Shown here piece after piece: positions 30,778 through 40,587 of a DNA stretch of 64,000 nt; the stretch's first letter is position 1; every line of letters starts with the position of its first letter. The notes beneath the pieces are model-generated. The model did no database searches. It was not told the origin of the DNA and worked only from the letters and a program-made list of their open reading frames with translations. This stretch comes from Marixanthotalea marina (GTDB lineage Bacteria > Bacteroidota > Bacteroidia > Flavobacteriales > Flavobacteriaceae): assembly GCA_018883545.1 (NCBI GenBank), contig JAHLEH010000002.1:186001-250000 (forward strand), in the 5' to 3' direction. The translations under genes were made by a program, and so were the position numbers.

Positions 30778-30835
30778 CATTTAGACTGTAACATTTTAAA
30801 CAATAAGCAGTCTTATTAATGGTTGGTTAGAGTGA

Positions 30836-30881
30836 AGCAACGAGCGTTGTCCCAAATCTATTGGGACACAATCGTTGCTTT
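30836..30881 (+). terminator. long hairpin after clpB
   Basis: AAGCAACGA pairs with TCGTTGCTT, and TTGTCCCAA with TTGGGACA inside it, giving a two-part stem followed by T residues about 60 bases beyond clpB. It may double as a REP-like repeat. Confidence 0.65.
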
Positions 30882-31156
30882 TTAATTTTAGTCCATCTTG
30901 CTTTTCATGTGCTTGTTAAAAAAACTCTAAAGTTTAGTGTTTGCCCAATTTATTCAGAATAAATACGTTATTAAATTATATTTATTTTTTTGCTGAAAAT
31001 TCGACGAAATGCATAATTGAAATAGTCTTTTATACAGATTTTTTCGTAATTTAGCATAAACTACCAACCCCGAACCAGAGAATTAGTTAATAGCAAAACT
31101 GCTGTCTTTTTACTTCCCCAGAGGTTTATTGACAGCGCAAAAACCTACTTTTTTAT
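30882..31156. other. non-coding region upstream of deoC
   Basis: No gene is seen. It holds a dyad ATTTATT-CAG-AATAAAT (30948-30964) and a leader hairpin candidate with arms GCTGTC (31101-31106) and GACAGC (31131-31136) just before deoC. No clear TAnnTTTG box is present; the closest is TAATTTAG near 31051. Confidence 0.4.
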
Positions 31157-31819
31157 ATGAGTATTTCTAGATATATAGAGCATACGCTTTTAAATCCTAC
31201 CGCTACAGAACGAGATATTATTAACCTTTGCCACAATGCTATTGAGCATGAGTTTTATGCTGTTTGCATAAATGGCAGCTATGTTGCTTTGGCAAAACAG
31301 TTACTTAAAGGAACAGGAGTTAAAATCTGTACAGTTGTCGGGTTTCCGTTGGGCGGCATGTCTACCGCTTCAAAAATTGCGGAAGCCAAAAATGCCATAG
31401 AAGATGGCGCTGATGAAATTGACATGGTAATTAACTTAGGATTACTTAAAAGCAAAAATTATGTATCTGTTTTTAAAGATATTAGAGACGTTAAATTAGC
31501 CATAGGACGTATTCCACTTAAAGTTATTATAGAAATTTCTGAACTTAACAAAAATGAAATCATAAAAGCCTGCGAAATCTGTTTGGATGCCAAGGCTAAC
31601 TTTATAAAGACCTCAACAGGTTATTCAAAAGGCGGCGCCACACTTACAGCTGTTAAAATAATCAAGAAAACCGTTAGAGACAATGCAAAAATAAAAGCCT
31701 CTGGAGGTATTAAAGATTACGAAACCGCTCTAAAATACATTGAAGTGGGCGTAGATAGAATAGGCACGTCTTCTGGACTGGAAATTGTTACAGAAGCAGA
31801 AACCGCGCAAGTTTATTAA
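31157..31819 (+). CDS. deoC: deoxyribose-phosphate aldolase
   Basis: A 220-residue class I aldolase that splits 2-deoxyribose 5-phosphate into acetaldehyde and glyceraldehyde 3-phosphate in deoxynucleoside salvage. The Schiff-base Lys lies in ANFIKTSTGYSKGGAT and the second active-site Lys in KIKASGGIKD; CTVVGFPLG and DEIDMVINLG complete the family pattern. Its TAA stop overlaps the stop of the convergent pxpC. No other deo genes are adjacent. Confidence 0.96.
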   Translation: MSISRYIEHTLLNPTATERDIINLCHNAIEHEFYAVCINGSYVALAKQLLKGTGVKICTVVGFPLGGMSTASKIAEAKNAIEDGADEIDMVINLGLLKSKNYVSVFKDIRDVKLAIGRIPLKVIIEISELNKNEIIKACEICLDAKANFIKTSTGYSKGGATLTAVKIIKKTVRDNAKIKASGGIKDYETALKYIEVGVDRIGTSSGLEIVTEAETAQVY

Positions 31820-32670
31820 ACCTGAACTAATTTAAAAGTTACCACTTGCCCTGCCATTTTTTGCGAAAGCTTGTTAATTGCATTTTCAGCTAACTGCAGA
31901 ACTCTGGGATACCCCCCTGTAGTCTGACAATCGCGCATTAATACAATAAGTTTTCCTGAAGGCGTTAACTGAACCGTTCCGGGCAATACAGGTGAGGTAA
32001 TAATTGATTCTAAATTATTGTTCTCTAATTCTTGCTCCAATTGATAGGCCATTCGGCTATTGTTTTTAGAAATTGTAAACTCTTGAGACAACAACAGTTC
32101 TTGTTGATGTTTCGGGAGTTTATCAAATTCAGTGCCTTTTAACACTTGTATTTCTTTCGAATCGAAATAATTGGTTTTTATTTTTAAACCAGCGTGCTTT
32201 TCTTGTACTGAATCAGAATGCAATTCAATGGGCAATTCATCTCCTTTGGCAATCGTACTTTGCAAAGTAACACCTTGATACAAACTACGACTATTCATTA
32301 CCTTATCTGTTTTTATACCCCCACTAACCGCCAAGTAACTTCTAAATCCGAATTTCATTTTTCCAAAAGACAAAATATCCCCCTCCTTAACCTCAATCTC
32401 TTTATTTATGGCAATTGGTTGCTGATTCAATTTTGGCGACAAATCTGCGCCAGAAATACAAATAGCACTTTTACAAATAAATTGTAACGTTGGGCCAGTC
32501 ATGGTCATTTCCAAAACGGCATTATTGGCACTGTTCCCCAATAGCATATTTGCAACCGAAGCAGCATAAAGATCCATGGCTCCAGAAACCGGGACGCCAT
32601 ATTGCTGGTAACCAAACCTGCCCATATCTTGAACGGTTGTATAAAACCCTGGCTTTAGCACTTTAATCAT
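31816..32670 (-). CDS. pxpC: 5-oxoprolinase subunit C (KipA-like, biotin-dependent carboxyltransferase fold)
   Basis: A 284-residue subunit of the ATP-dependent 5-oxoprolinase PxpABC, which opens 5-oxoproline to glutamate. It begins VLKPGFYTTVQDMGRFGYQQYGVPVSGAMD, the signature of this family, and ends with MRDCQTTGGYPRVLQL and KLSQKMAGQVVTF. Its start overlaps the pxpB stop by 8 bases, indicating translational coupling. Its stop overlaps that of deoC. Confidence 0.93.
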   Translation of the reverse strand: MIKVLKPGFYTTVQDMGRFGYQQYGVPVSGAMDLYAASVANMLLGNSANNAVLEMTMTGPTLQFICKSAICISGADLSPKLNQQPIAINKEIEVKEGDILSFGKMKFGFRSYLAVSGGIKTDKVMNSRSLYQGVTLQSTIAKGDELPIELHSDSVQEKHAGLKIKTNYFDSKEIQVLKGTEFDKLPKHQQELLLSQEFTISKNNSRMAYQLEQELENNNLESIITSPVLPGTVQLTPSGKLIVLMRDCQTTGGYPRVLQLAENAINKLSQKMAGQVVTFKLVQV

Positions 32671-33394
32671 TAATCACCTCACTTTCCAACTCATAAACAC
32701 CAGCATCAACCAAAATCTTTATATCCCCGTATTCTTTTAACGAAACAGGAACAAACTTAATACGATCGCCAGCATTTGCAAAACAATGCGGCTCTTTCTT
32801 AGGGTCGAAAAATGATATAGGGGTATTACCAATAATATTCCAGCCTCCTGGACTTTCGCTTGGATACACTCCGGTTTGTTTTCCACCAATAGCCACTGCG
32901 CCTTTTTCTATCTTTAATCTTGGTGTTGATTTTCTAGGGAAATACAAACGCTCATCCAACCCTCCCAAATATAAAAACCCTGGTAAAAAACCAACAAAAT
33001 AAACTGTATAAATGGCTTTAGAATGTAAGGCTACAATTTCACTTTTGGTATGCTTTTTTTCATTGGAAATATATTCTAAATCAATACCGAAACTCTCATC
33101 ATAACAAACAGGAATTTTCCATAGTTTTGACAGAATGTCATGCTTTTTTTTTATTGATTTATATATGCTTTTTAGAGAAATCACCTCTTTTTTGTAATTC
33201 CTACAAACATCATAGTATACAACTAATAACGAGTTATATGCATGTCTTAATTCAACTATTACTTTAATTTTTTTTTGACTAATAGATTCTTTAAAACGCA
33301 TAATATCTTTTAAAATAGCTTCATCAATTTCAAATGGCCATTCAATTAAAATAGCACGCTCTCCAAAAGGTTTGTAGGTTAAATTAAAAGCCAT
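32663..33394 (-). CDS. pxpB: 5-oxoprolinase subunit B (KipI-like)
   Basis: A 243-residue subunit B. Family features are YKPFGERAILIEWP at the start, the HxxxxYTVYFVGFLPGFLYLGGL region, FPRKSTPRLKIEKGAVAIGGKQTGVYPSESPGGWNIIG and the final FVPVSLKEY. It starts 5 bases after pxpA. Together the three proteins convert 5-oxoproline, a spontaneous glutamine and glutathione-type by-product. Confidence 0.93.
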   Translation of the reverse strand: MAFNLTYKPFGERAILIEWPFEIDEAILKDIMRFKESISQKKIKVIVELRHAYNSLLVVYYDVCRNYKKEVISLKSIYKSIKKKHDILSKLWKIPVCYDESFGIDLEYISNEKKHTKSEIVALHSKAIYTVYFVGFLPGFLYLGGLDERLYFPRKSTPRLKIEKGAVAIGGKQTGVYPSESPGGWNIIGNTPISFFDPKKEPHCFANAGDRIKFVPVSLKEYGDIKILVDAGVYELESEVIND

Positions 33395-33399
33395 AAAAA

Positions 33400-34137
33400 C
33401 TATATAATTTTGATATGATTTTCCTTTAATTTTTCGTTCAATTTTTTCACCAAATCAATAGCTTCAGGGTTATCACCATGCACACAAAACGTTTCGGCCA
33501 AAATTCTAACATTTTTACCTGTAGCGGTTTTAACTTTTTGATTTGTTATTATTCCAAAAACATGTTTAAAAACCGCATCGCTATCATGAATAAGCGCATT
33601 TTTTTCGGTTCTTGAAACGAGTGTTAAATCGTCGTTGTAATTTCTATCTGCAAAAGCTTCAAATACAATCGGGATATTATTTTCAACGGCCAGCTTTGCA
33701 ATTACCGATTTATAAGGCACGTACAATTTAACGGGTAAAGCAAAGCTTTTCATTACTTCGATAATTACAGTCGCCATTTTTTCATCAACAGCCGCTAGGT
33801 TATAAAGTGCTCCATGTGGTTTTACATGATGCAACCCAACCTGTTCTTTCCTTAAAATCGTTAACAGGCTATCTACTTGGCTTTTTAAAGAAGAAAATAA
33901 TGCTGCGCAAGACATATCCATAGCCTGTCTACCAAAATTTTCCTTATCGGGAAAAGAAGGATGCGCACCAACTTTAACCCCATGCTGTTTGGCAAGCTTA
34001 ACCACTTTATGCATGGTTACCTCATCTCCGGCATGGCCACCACAGGCAATATTACACGACGAAATATAAGGCATCAACAAAGGCTCGTTGCCTATACCTT
34101 CACCCATATCGGCATTTAAATCTACACTATAAATCAT
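33400..34137 (-). CDS. pxpA: 5-oxoprolinase subunit A (LamB/YcsF family)
   Basis: A 245-residue subunit A. The conserved N-terminus VDLNADMGEGIGNEP, the SCNIACGGHAGD motif, the GAHPSFPD motif and VKPHGALYN are all present. It is the first gene of the pxpA-pxpB-pxpC operon. The gamma-glutamylcyclotransferase-like gene 6.5 kb away could be one source of its substrate. Confidence 0.95.
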   Translation of the reverse strand: MIYSVDLNADMGEGIGNEPLLMPYISSCNIACGGHAGDEVTMHKVVKLAKQHGVKVGAHPSFPDKENFGRQAMDMSCAALFSSLKSQVDSLLTILRKEQVGLHHVKPHGALYNLAAVDEKMATVIIEVMKSFALPVKLYVPYKSVIAKLAVENNIPIVFEAFADRNYNDDLTLVSRTEKNALIHDSDAVFKHVFGIITNQKVKTATGKNVRILAETFCVHGDNPEAIDLVKKLNEKLKENHIKII

Positions 34138-34197
34138 TCAATTTATTTAATGGAATCTAAGGTATTTGACACAAAAATGCAAGAACATTACAGAATA

Positions 34198-34235
34198 AAA
34201 AGTCCTTAGCAGTAAAACCACTAAGGACCTTATAA
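34198..34235 (-). terminator. hairpin terminator
   Basis: AAGTCCTTAG and CTAAGGACCTT arms around an 11-base loop. A T run follows on the minus strand, about 25 bases after the exported DinB gene. Confidence 0.75.
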
Positions 34236-34257
34236 ATTTTATCACAATTGTAAATGG

Positions 34258-34770
34258 CTAGTTACTCCATGGCGGCGTAACCCCAACTGACCTTGCATAA
34301 GCAATCAATTGTCCTTTGTGTTCACCCGAATGCTCTAAAATAATCATCATAGCTCCGAGTGTATTAAATTTATTGCCTCCCAAATCGATTTCTTTGCCAT
34401 AATCCTCTGGGTTAACCTCGTCTATTTTCTCCAAAACAAAAGCAAATGATTTATTAAAGGCAGCCAAAATATTTTCTTTGCCTTTAATTTTTTCCATACC
34501 CATCATATCCACATCTTCTGGAGCTGTAAAACCAAGTAAGCCAGCTAAAAAATAGTTCGCTTGCGCAGTATGCAAAATAGCTTCACCTACAGAACGAATG
34601 CCTTCTGCAGGACGCCAATCATACTGATCTTCAGAAAAAGCATTTGCCAATGATACAATTTGGTCTTGATTACGGCTTATCAATCCTTTAAGGCTTGATT
34701 GCACCATTTGTTCTTGGGCAGACAGTGTAAGTGCGCCCATAATTAAAAAGAGAGTTATTAATTTTTTCAT
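34258..34770 (-). CDS. exported DinB family protein
   Basis: A 170-residue DinB four-helix protein with a signal peptide (MKKLITLFLIMGALTLSAQ), so it should work in the periplasm. Metal-ligand histidines are visible in GEAILHTAQANYF and in LEHSGEHKGQLIAYARSVG. Function is unknown. A candidate -7 box lies about 40 bases upstream. It is one of two DinB genes in the window and not close in sequence to the other. Confidence 0.82.
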   Translation of the reverse strand: MKKLITLFLIMGALTLSAQEQMVQSSLKGLISRNQDQIVSLANAFSEDQYDWRPAEGIRSVGEAILHTAQANYFLAGLLGFTAPEDVDMMGMEKIKGKENILAAFNKSFAFVLEKIDEVNPEDYGKEIDLGGNKFNTLGAMMIILEHSGEHKGQLIAYARSVGVTPPWSN

Positions 34771-34805
34771 TGTTTATTGGATTAAGGTTAAAATGTTAGT
34801 AATAC

Positions 34806-34813
34806 CAAAATTA
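34806..34813 (-). promoter_or_regulatory. candidate -7 promoter box for the exported DinB gene
   Basis: The minus strand reads TAATTTTG (TAnnTTTG), 36 bases before the start codon at 34770. Confidence 0.4.
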
Positions 34814-34878
34814 GTCTAACTAAAACTAATTTCTTACATAATTGTTAATAAATAAATTTAGGAAACAATTATTATTTC

Positions 34879-34905
34879 ACCCCAACCACCTTCTCTATCC
34901 AAACT
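34879..34905 (-). repeat. degenerate copy of the yifB 3' end
   Basis: These 27 bases match 37536-37563, the last codons of yifB, with a single one-base gap. The copy is in the same orientation and lies just beyond the stop of the secreted repeat protein, so that gene is bracketed by two copies of the yifB end. Confidence 0.65.
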
Positions 34906-34922
34906 GTTGTTATTATCTCCTT

Positions 34923-37178
34923 TTATCTTTTCAGTGAGAAATGAGATCGAAAATTTTTAGCTACATTACCTTCCTCATAATAAATCACAAACCAATAATC
35001 ATCAGCAGGCATTGGTTTTCCATTGTAGCTACCATTCCAACCGGCCCCATTAGGTCTAATTTCTTTTAAAAGTTTACCGTATCGATTGAACACTAAAATT
35101 TTAGCATAAACATCATTCATTAAAGAACTTATATTCCAAATATCATTTTGACCATCTCCATTAGGTGTGAAAAACTTAGGATAATCAACCACATAAATAC
35201 CTCCTTTCGTTATTGGAGGGCTACAACCATCTGGATCTCTCACCGTCACGGTATGCTCCCCATATGATACATTTTCGAAAACAGGACTTGTTTGAAAAGA
35301 TCCCGAGTCTAATTGATATAAATAATCTCCTGGCTGAGTAGCGCTTATAGTAATCACTTGGTTTTCTGAAAACGCCTCGGTTACAGTCCATTGAAAGTCT
35401 ATTAAATTATTTGATGGTTTTACCGTTATATCCATTGTTGTCGTACTGGCACATTGACCTGCGTCAGGTGTAAACACATAATTAACTGTTCCTAAAACGT
35501 CACTATCCACAAAAGAGGGACTCCAAGTACCTGTAATTGCGGGTGAATTATTGGAAATTGTTGGTAAAATAAAATCGCCTGAATTTTCACAAACAAAAGA
35601 AGGTATATTGTTGAATGAAGGTTCAACTGTAGGATTAACTGTTATGGTCAAATTCACCGAGTTAGCACATTGCCCCGAGTCAGGCAAAAATGTATAAGTT
35701 GTTGTTACTGTGTTATTCAAAGCTGGCGACCAACTACCAGTATAACCATTATCGGAGGTCGTTGGCAACGGTGCTAAAGTATCACCCGAGCAAATAGGCC
35801 CTACCGCAGCAAATGTTGGATTTTCTTTAGGGTTTACCGTTATTGTCATAGTCGCACTCAAAGCACACTGATCTGGATCGGGTGTGAACGTATACGTTGT
35901 TGTTGCTGTGTTATTCAAGGCTGGCGACCACACACCTGTAATACCTTCATTGGAAGTGGTTGGGAGCGGTGTTAAAGCATCCCCTGAACATATTGAAGCT
36001 ACCTGGGTAAATGTCGGAGAAACATTATTTGGTATTACCGTTATGGTAACGGTTGTAGGGGTCGTTGAAACACATTGTCCTGGATCGGGATTGAATGCGT
36101 AAGTTGAAGAGCCTAAAACCGAGGTATTCACTACCGATGGCGACCAAGTCCCAGTAATTGGTATTGAGTTATTGGAGCTTGTTGGCAATATTGGAGCCGT
36201 AGACCCCTGACAAACGGTTGATGGAATTCCATTAAAAACTGGAGAAGCCAAAGGCAACACAGTCACATCCAACGTTTGGGTTGTTGCACAGGGAAACAAA
36301 ACGGGATCTGGGGTAAACAAATAACTGCCGCTGACAGTATTACTTACTACTGCGGGTGACCAAGTCCCAGAAATGCCATTAGGCGAAGTGGACTGTAGAA
36401 TTGGAGCCGTTGAACCTATACAAATTGGAGGTATCATTGGAAAATCGGGACTAACCGTTGCCGATCCACATGGCACCGTACAACTAATGGTTTGGGAAGG
36501 AACACAAGGATATCTGGCATGAGACAAGGTTAGGGTTGCGGTTTGACCTGGCTGCATTCCAAAAACTTGAAGATTAGTAGGACCCGTTCTCCCAGTAACA
36601 GGAGCCCCGCCTTGTATGGTATAAGTATATATATAATCATTAATAGGGTTCAAGGGATCATTAGACCAATCAAAAAATACAGAACTATCCCTGTCTGCTG
36701 GTAAAATTTGAGATGGATCACACCTTAAATTCAAAATTGCTCCCCCAGTATCAGCAACTACATTTACAACTATAGAGGCTCTTGGGCTTTCCTCTACCCC
36801 GTCGGTTTGGCTAACATAATAAGTAGTTGTGCCTACAGAACTCGTAGAAGGTGTTGGTGCAGTAGAAGACGGCGTGCCTCCAGTAGAAGCCGTGCCGTAC
36901 CAAATCAACGTATGCCCACTTAAAGCTGTTGCAGTTAAAGGTGATGCAGAACTATTTTGACACAAATATACAGGCGAATTTACCACCGGTGCTGGCGGAG
37001 CAAGTCTAATGGAAGCAAAAAAAGCACCCAACTCTTCATTTAAAATATTATTAGTAATTAAATTCTCTTTACTATATAAACTATTGCCCTTAACCAGATT
37101 CCCGCCATACATATTATTTATTAAAACGAAAAGAATTATAGAACTAAGGCTAATAACTGACTTGGTGCTTATTTTCAT
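34923..37178 (-). CDS. secreted repeat protein with gliding-motility-type (T9SS type B) C-terminal domain
   Basis: A 751-residue protein with a signal peptide (MKISTKSVISLSSIILFVLIN). About residues 45-130 are an Ig-like domain with the motif PVYLCQNSSASPLTATA. A tandem set of five units of about 65-75 residues follows, each with PxFxxIPxxCxGxxxPxLPTxSNNxIxGTWSP...YxFxPDxGQC, then a SprB-like repeat. The end (YFTPNGDGQNDIWNI...VFNRYGKLLKEI...WNGSYNGKPMPADDYWFVI) is the type B sorting signal for type IX secretion. It probably reaches the cell surface as an adhesin or gliding-associated protein; ligand unknown. Confidence 0.88.
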   Translation of the reverse strand: MKISTKSVISLSSIILFVLINNMYGGNLVKGNSLYSKENLITNNILNEELGAFFASIRLAPPAPVVNSPVYLCQNSSASPLTATALSGHTLIWYGTASTGGTPSSTAPTPSTSSVGTTTYYVSQTDGVEESPRASIVVNVVADTGGAILNLRCDPSQILPADRDSSVFFDWSNDPLNPINDYIYTYTIQGGAPVTGRTGPTNLQVFGMQPGQTATLTLSHARYPCVPSQTISCTVPCGSATVSPDFPMIPPICIGSTAPILQSTSPNGISGTWSPAVVSNTVSGSYLFTPDPVLFPCATTQTLDVTVLPLASPVFNGIPSTVCQGSTAPILPTSSNNSIPITGTWSPSVVNTSVLGSSTYAFNPDPGQCVSTTPTTVTITVIPNNVSPTFTQVASICSGDALTPLPTTSNEGITGVWSPALNNTATTTYTFTPDPDQCALSATMTITVNPKENPTFAAVGPICSGDTLAPLPTTSDNGYTGSWSPALNNTVTTTYTFLPDSGQCANSVNLTITVNPTVEPSFNNIPSFVCENSGDFILPTISNNSPAITGTWSPSFVDSDVLGTVNYVFTPDAGQCASTTTMDITVKPSNNLIDFQWTVTEAFSENQVITISATQPGDYLYQLDSGSFQTSPVFENVSYGEHTVTVRDPDGCSPPITKGGIYVVDYPKFFTPNGDGQNDIWNISSLMNDVYAKILVFNRYGKLLKEIRPNGAGWNGSYNGKPMPADDYWFVIYYEEGNVAKNFRSHFSLKR

Positions 37179-37533
37179 ATTTTAATTTTTATAGTTGAAC
37201 AAAAATGAAGGATTTCATTAAGTCAATTATTTAGTAAATATATAAATTTGTTCAGTCTTGAAAAAAGGCGATAGATTAAATACAACATTATAACCACAAA
37301 AAACATTTATACTCAGGCTATAAACTAGTTAGTATACAGTATCCACAATTGCCCAATGGTTTTATTTACCATATTTATCTTTTTCAATAAAAGATTTATC
37401 ACTAAATGTTTTGTAACTGGAAAGTAAAAATAGAAACTCCAAAAACTTGAATTCATTTCCGTTATGAACTTTTATCCATAGTACCAAAGAACAGTTAAAT
37501 ACTTTGAAAAAACTCCATCACTCCTGGGGGATA
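37179..37533. other. non-coding region between the secreted repeat protein and yifB
   Basis: About 355 AT-rich bases with no coding frame or remnant I can recognise. The only structure is a hairpin, GGGG-ATACTA-CCCC at about 37526-37540, that overlaps the yifB stop codon. Confidence 0.4.
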
Positions 37534-39072
37534 CTACCCCAACCACCCTTCTCTATCCAAACTACGGTATTGAATAGCTTCACTAATATGCGCCCCATTA
37601 ATGTTTTCTGCACCTTCCAAGTCAGCTATCGTTCTAGCTACTTTTAAAATACGGTCGTAAGCCCGAGCCGACAGATTTAAGCGTTCCATTGCGGTTTTTA
37701 ACAATTGCTTGGAAGCCTCATCCAAAATACAATAGTTTCGGATTTGTTTGGTGCTCATTTGGGCATTGTAATGCACTTTATCAGACTCTTTAAAGCGAAC
37801 GGTTTGAATTTCCCTTGCTTTCGTCACCCGTTTTCTAATAGCAACAGAGTTCTCGCCTTTTCTCTCGTCGGATAGTTTTTCAAAAGGCACAGGTGTTACT
37901 TCAATATGAATATCTATTCTATCCAACAACGGCCCTGAAATCTTGCTTAAATAACGTTGCATTTCTGCTGGACTCGACGTTACAGGCGCATTGGGGTCGT
38001 TAAAATAACCACCTGGACTCGGGTTCATACTGGCCACCAACATAAAACTGCTAGGGTAAGTGACCGTGAATTTTGCCCTAGAAATGGTGACCTCCCTATC
38101 TTCCAAAGGCTGGCGCAATACTTCCAAAACACCGCGTTTAAATTCGGGGAGTTCATCTAAAAACAAAACCCCGTTATGTGATAATGAAATTTCGCCCGGT
38201 TGCGGAAAGGCACCACCACCAACAAGTGCAACATCGCTAATCGTGTGATGCGGGCTCCGAAAAGGCCTTTGCGCCATAAGTCCCGTATGCTCTTTAATGC
38301 GCCCCACCACCGAATGTATTTTTGTGGTTTCCAAAGCTTCATGAAGTGTCATTGGTGGCAAAATAGAAGGCAAGCGTTTGGCAAGCATGGTTTTACCTGC
38401 ACCTGGCGGGCCAATTAAAATAATGTTGTGTCCACCAGCTGCCGCAATTTCCATACAACGTTTAATACCTTCCTGCCCTTTTACATCGGCAAAATCGTGT
38501 TCGGGAAACTCGAGGTTTTTATAAAATTCTTCGCGCGTATTTATAATGGTTTGCTCAAGAGTTTCGTCTTTATCAAAAAAATTAATGACCTGTTTAATGT
38601 TATCAACACCAAAAACCTTTAAATCGTTTACAATAGCCGCTTCTTTGGCATTTTGATTAGGCAGAATAAACCCCTCAAAACCTTCTTCACGCGCCTTAAC
38701 CGCTATGGGCAATGCACCCTTTATGGGCTGTAAACTACCGTCTAAAGATAATTCACCCATAATTAAATAGCGTTCTAGGTTTTCAACTTTTATTTGATTG
38801 GATGCAGCTAAAATACCAATGGCCAAAGTTAAATCATACGCCGAACCTTCTTTGCGCAAATCGGCAGGTGCCATATTGATGGTTATCTTTTTTCCGGGGA
38901 TTTTATAACCGTTATTCTGGAGGGCTGCCGCAATACGGTAATTACTTTCTTTAATAGCATTGTCGGGCAATCCCACTAAATGATAACCAATTCCAGAATC
39001 TACATTAACCTCCACAGTAATGGTTGTAGCTTCTACGCCAAAAACAGCACTACCAAAAACTTTTTTAAGCAT
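37534..39072 (-). CDS. YifB family Mg-chelatase-like AAA ATPase
   Basis: A 512-residue protein of the YifB/ComM group. An N-terminal Lon-like S5 fold (1-170) precedes the AAA+ domain with Walker A GPPGAGKT at 221-228 and Walker [10 protein letters not shown] near 300, and a Mg_chelatase C-terminal domain. ComM in competent bacteria is a branch-migration helicase for DNA integration; whether that applies here is inference. The last codons encode SLDREGWLG, and a 27-base echo of this end lies at 34879. Confidence 0.93.
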   Translation of the reverse strand: MLKKVFGSAVFGVEATTITVEVNVDSGIGYHLVGLPDNAIKESNYRIAAALQNNGYKIPGKKITINMAPADLRKEGSAYDLTLAIGILAASNQIKVENLERYLIMGELSLDGSLQPIKGALPIAVKAREEGFEGFILPNQNAKEAAIVNDLKVFGVDNIKQVINFFDKDETLEQTIINTREEFYKNLEFPEHDFADVKGQEGIKRCMEIAAAGGHNIILIGPPGAGKTMLAKRLPSILPPMTLHEALETTKIHSVVGRIKEHTGLMAQRPFRSPHHTISDVALVGGGAFPQPGEISLSHNGVLFLDELPEFKRGVLEVLRQPLEDREVTISRAKFTVTYPSSFMLVASMNPSPGGYFNDPNAPVTSSPAEMQRYLSKISGPLLDRIDIHIEVTPVPFEKLSDERKGENSVAIRKRVTKAREIQTVRFKESDKVHYNAQMSTKQIRNYCILDEASKQLLKTAMERLNLSARAYDRILKVARTIADLEGAENINGAHISEAIQYRSLDREGWLG

Positions 39073-39204
39073 ATATGTTATTTCTGCAATAAATGTAAGA
39101 AATGTTTTTATATTTATAAAAGTGGCTTTTAAATTAAAGTAATCGACTACTTTTTAAATTATATTATTTTAAATTTACTTTCCACTAAACCAATTAAACT
39201 TAAA

Positions 39205-40488
39205 ATGAAAAGACCTATTCTTTTGTTCTTTGCTATTTTGCTATTTAACTACGCCTGCAAAGAAAGCAACACTTCAAACGACAAAATAGAATCAGATATT
39301 TTTATTACTGAAAAAGTAAAAAAGCGCATTGATTCCACCCTAAAAAGCTTTGTTGATGAAGGCAAAGTAGCCGGCATATCAACTTTAATCTACGAAAAAG
39401 GCAAAGAAGTGCTTTACACGCAGCATGGTTATGCTGACCGAGAAGACAGCCTTCCAATGAACAGAAATACCATCGTACGTATTTATTCCATGACCAAACC
39501 CATTGTTGGAACGGCATTAATGACTTTATACGACAAAGGTGCTTTTAAACTAGACGACCCTCTTGAAAAATACGCTCCTGAATTCGCCAACATGCAAGTA
39601 TATGCTGGTTACGATAGTATCAACAAAAAGGTACTTCTAGAACCTTTAAAAAGACCCATTACCATTCGCGACCTTACGCGATATACAGCCGGATTTGAAG
39701 GTCCTATGCCTGGCGTACCTCGCTTACGTGGAAAAGACAACCCCACTGATAAAGAAAACACCTTGCAAGAAATGGCCGAAAAAATGAGCAAACAGCCTTT
39801 GGCATTTCAACCAGGAACCCGATGGGCCTATGGTGTATCGGTGGATGTCCAAGCTTTTTTAATTGAAAGAATATCAGGCATACCTTTTGAACAATATTTA
39901 AGAGAAAATGTATTGGATCCTTTGGGCATGGATGAAACGAGATACTATATTCCAGAGGAAGACAGAGACCGATTTGCAGCCACCTACAACTACAACCGTG
40001 AAACCAAAGAGCTAACAAGAGCTCCCGACACCCTCACACAAATTTTAAATTACTATAAATGGCCTTTAAACAGAGGCGCCTTAGGATTGACTTCCACACT
40101 TGATGATTATCAGAAATTTGCACAAATGCTCATAAATGGCGGCACCCTTAACGGTGTGACCATTTTAAAACCAGAAACTGTGAAATTAATGCGAACCAAT
40201 CAGCTAGATGATAGTATTACCGAGCGTATGTGGTTACCAGACCGTGGCCAAATGGGCTTTGGAATTAATTTTGGCGTTCGCGTAGCACCGCCTATTGATG
40301 AAAACGAAAACAACGGTGTTGTGGGTGAGTTTTTCTGGGATGGTGCTTTTAGCACCCTATTTATTGGAGACCCTGTAAACGATATGACGGTAGTTATGTT
40401 TGTACAGCTATCACCTTACGATCAAATAAAATTACACAATACATTTAGGGATGCTATTTATGGAAATTATGTTCCTGAACCTAAATAA
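39205..40488 (+). CDS. serine hydrolase, beta-lactamase fold (class C-like), lipoprotein
   Basis: A 427-residue lipoprotein (lipobox NYAC in MKRPILLFFAILLFNYACKES). The active-site SxxK is SMTK in RIYSMTKPIVGTAL (near residue 97). A tyrosine motif follows in WAYGVSVDVQ, as YxV rather than the YxN of true beta-lactamases. Relatives include esterases, D-aminopeptidases and EstB-like enzymes; a peptidase or esterase in the cell envelope is likely. It does not look like a resistance gene. A terminator follows. Confidence 0.87.
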   Translation: MKRPILLFFAILLFNYACKESNTSNDKIESDIFITEKVKKRIDSTLKSFVDEGKVAGISTLIYEKGKEVLYTQHGYADREDSLPMNRNTIVRIYSMTKPIVGTALMTLYDKGAFKLDDPLEKYAPEFANMQVYAGYDSINKKVLLEPLKRPITIRDLTRYTAGFEGPMPGVPRLRGKDNPTDKENTLQEMAEKMSKQPLAFQPGTRWAYGVSVDVQAFLIERISGIPFEQYLRENVLDPLGMDETRYYIPEEDRDRFAATYNYNRETKELTRAPDTLTQILNYYKWPLNRGALGLTSTLDDYQKFAQMLINGGTLNGVTILKPETVKLMRTNQLDDSITERMWLPDRGQMGFGINFGVRVAPPIDENENNGVVGEFFWDGAFSTLFIGDPVNDMTVVMFVQLSPYDQIKLHNTFRDAIYGNYVPEPK

Positions 40489-40496
40489 AACAAATA

Positions 40497-40525
40497 AAGA
40501 AACCCTGCATAGTTCAGGGTTTCTT
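40497..40525. terminator. bidirectional hairpin terminator
   Basis: AGAAACCCTG and CAGGGTTTCT arms around a 7-base loop between the convergent serine hydrolase and porin genes. Confidence 0.8.
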
Positions 40526-40587
40526 CCTCTAAACAATTTGACCAATAAATTATTTAAACTACGAAAAAAAAGATTAAATAATATTTT

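Noticed and set aside
30882-31156. Riboswitch or tRNA in the deoC leader
   Set aside because: Only short isolated hairpins are visible and no conserved riboswitch or cloverleaf pattern is found.
39205-40488. Serine hydrolase as a resistance beta-lactamase
   Set aside because: The second motif is not YxN, and it is a lipoprotein of the broad esterase/peptidase group.
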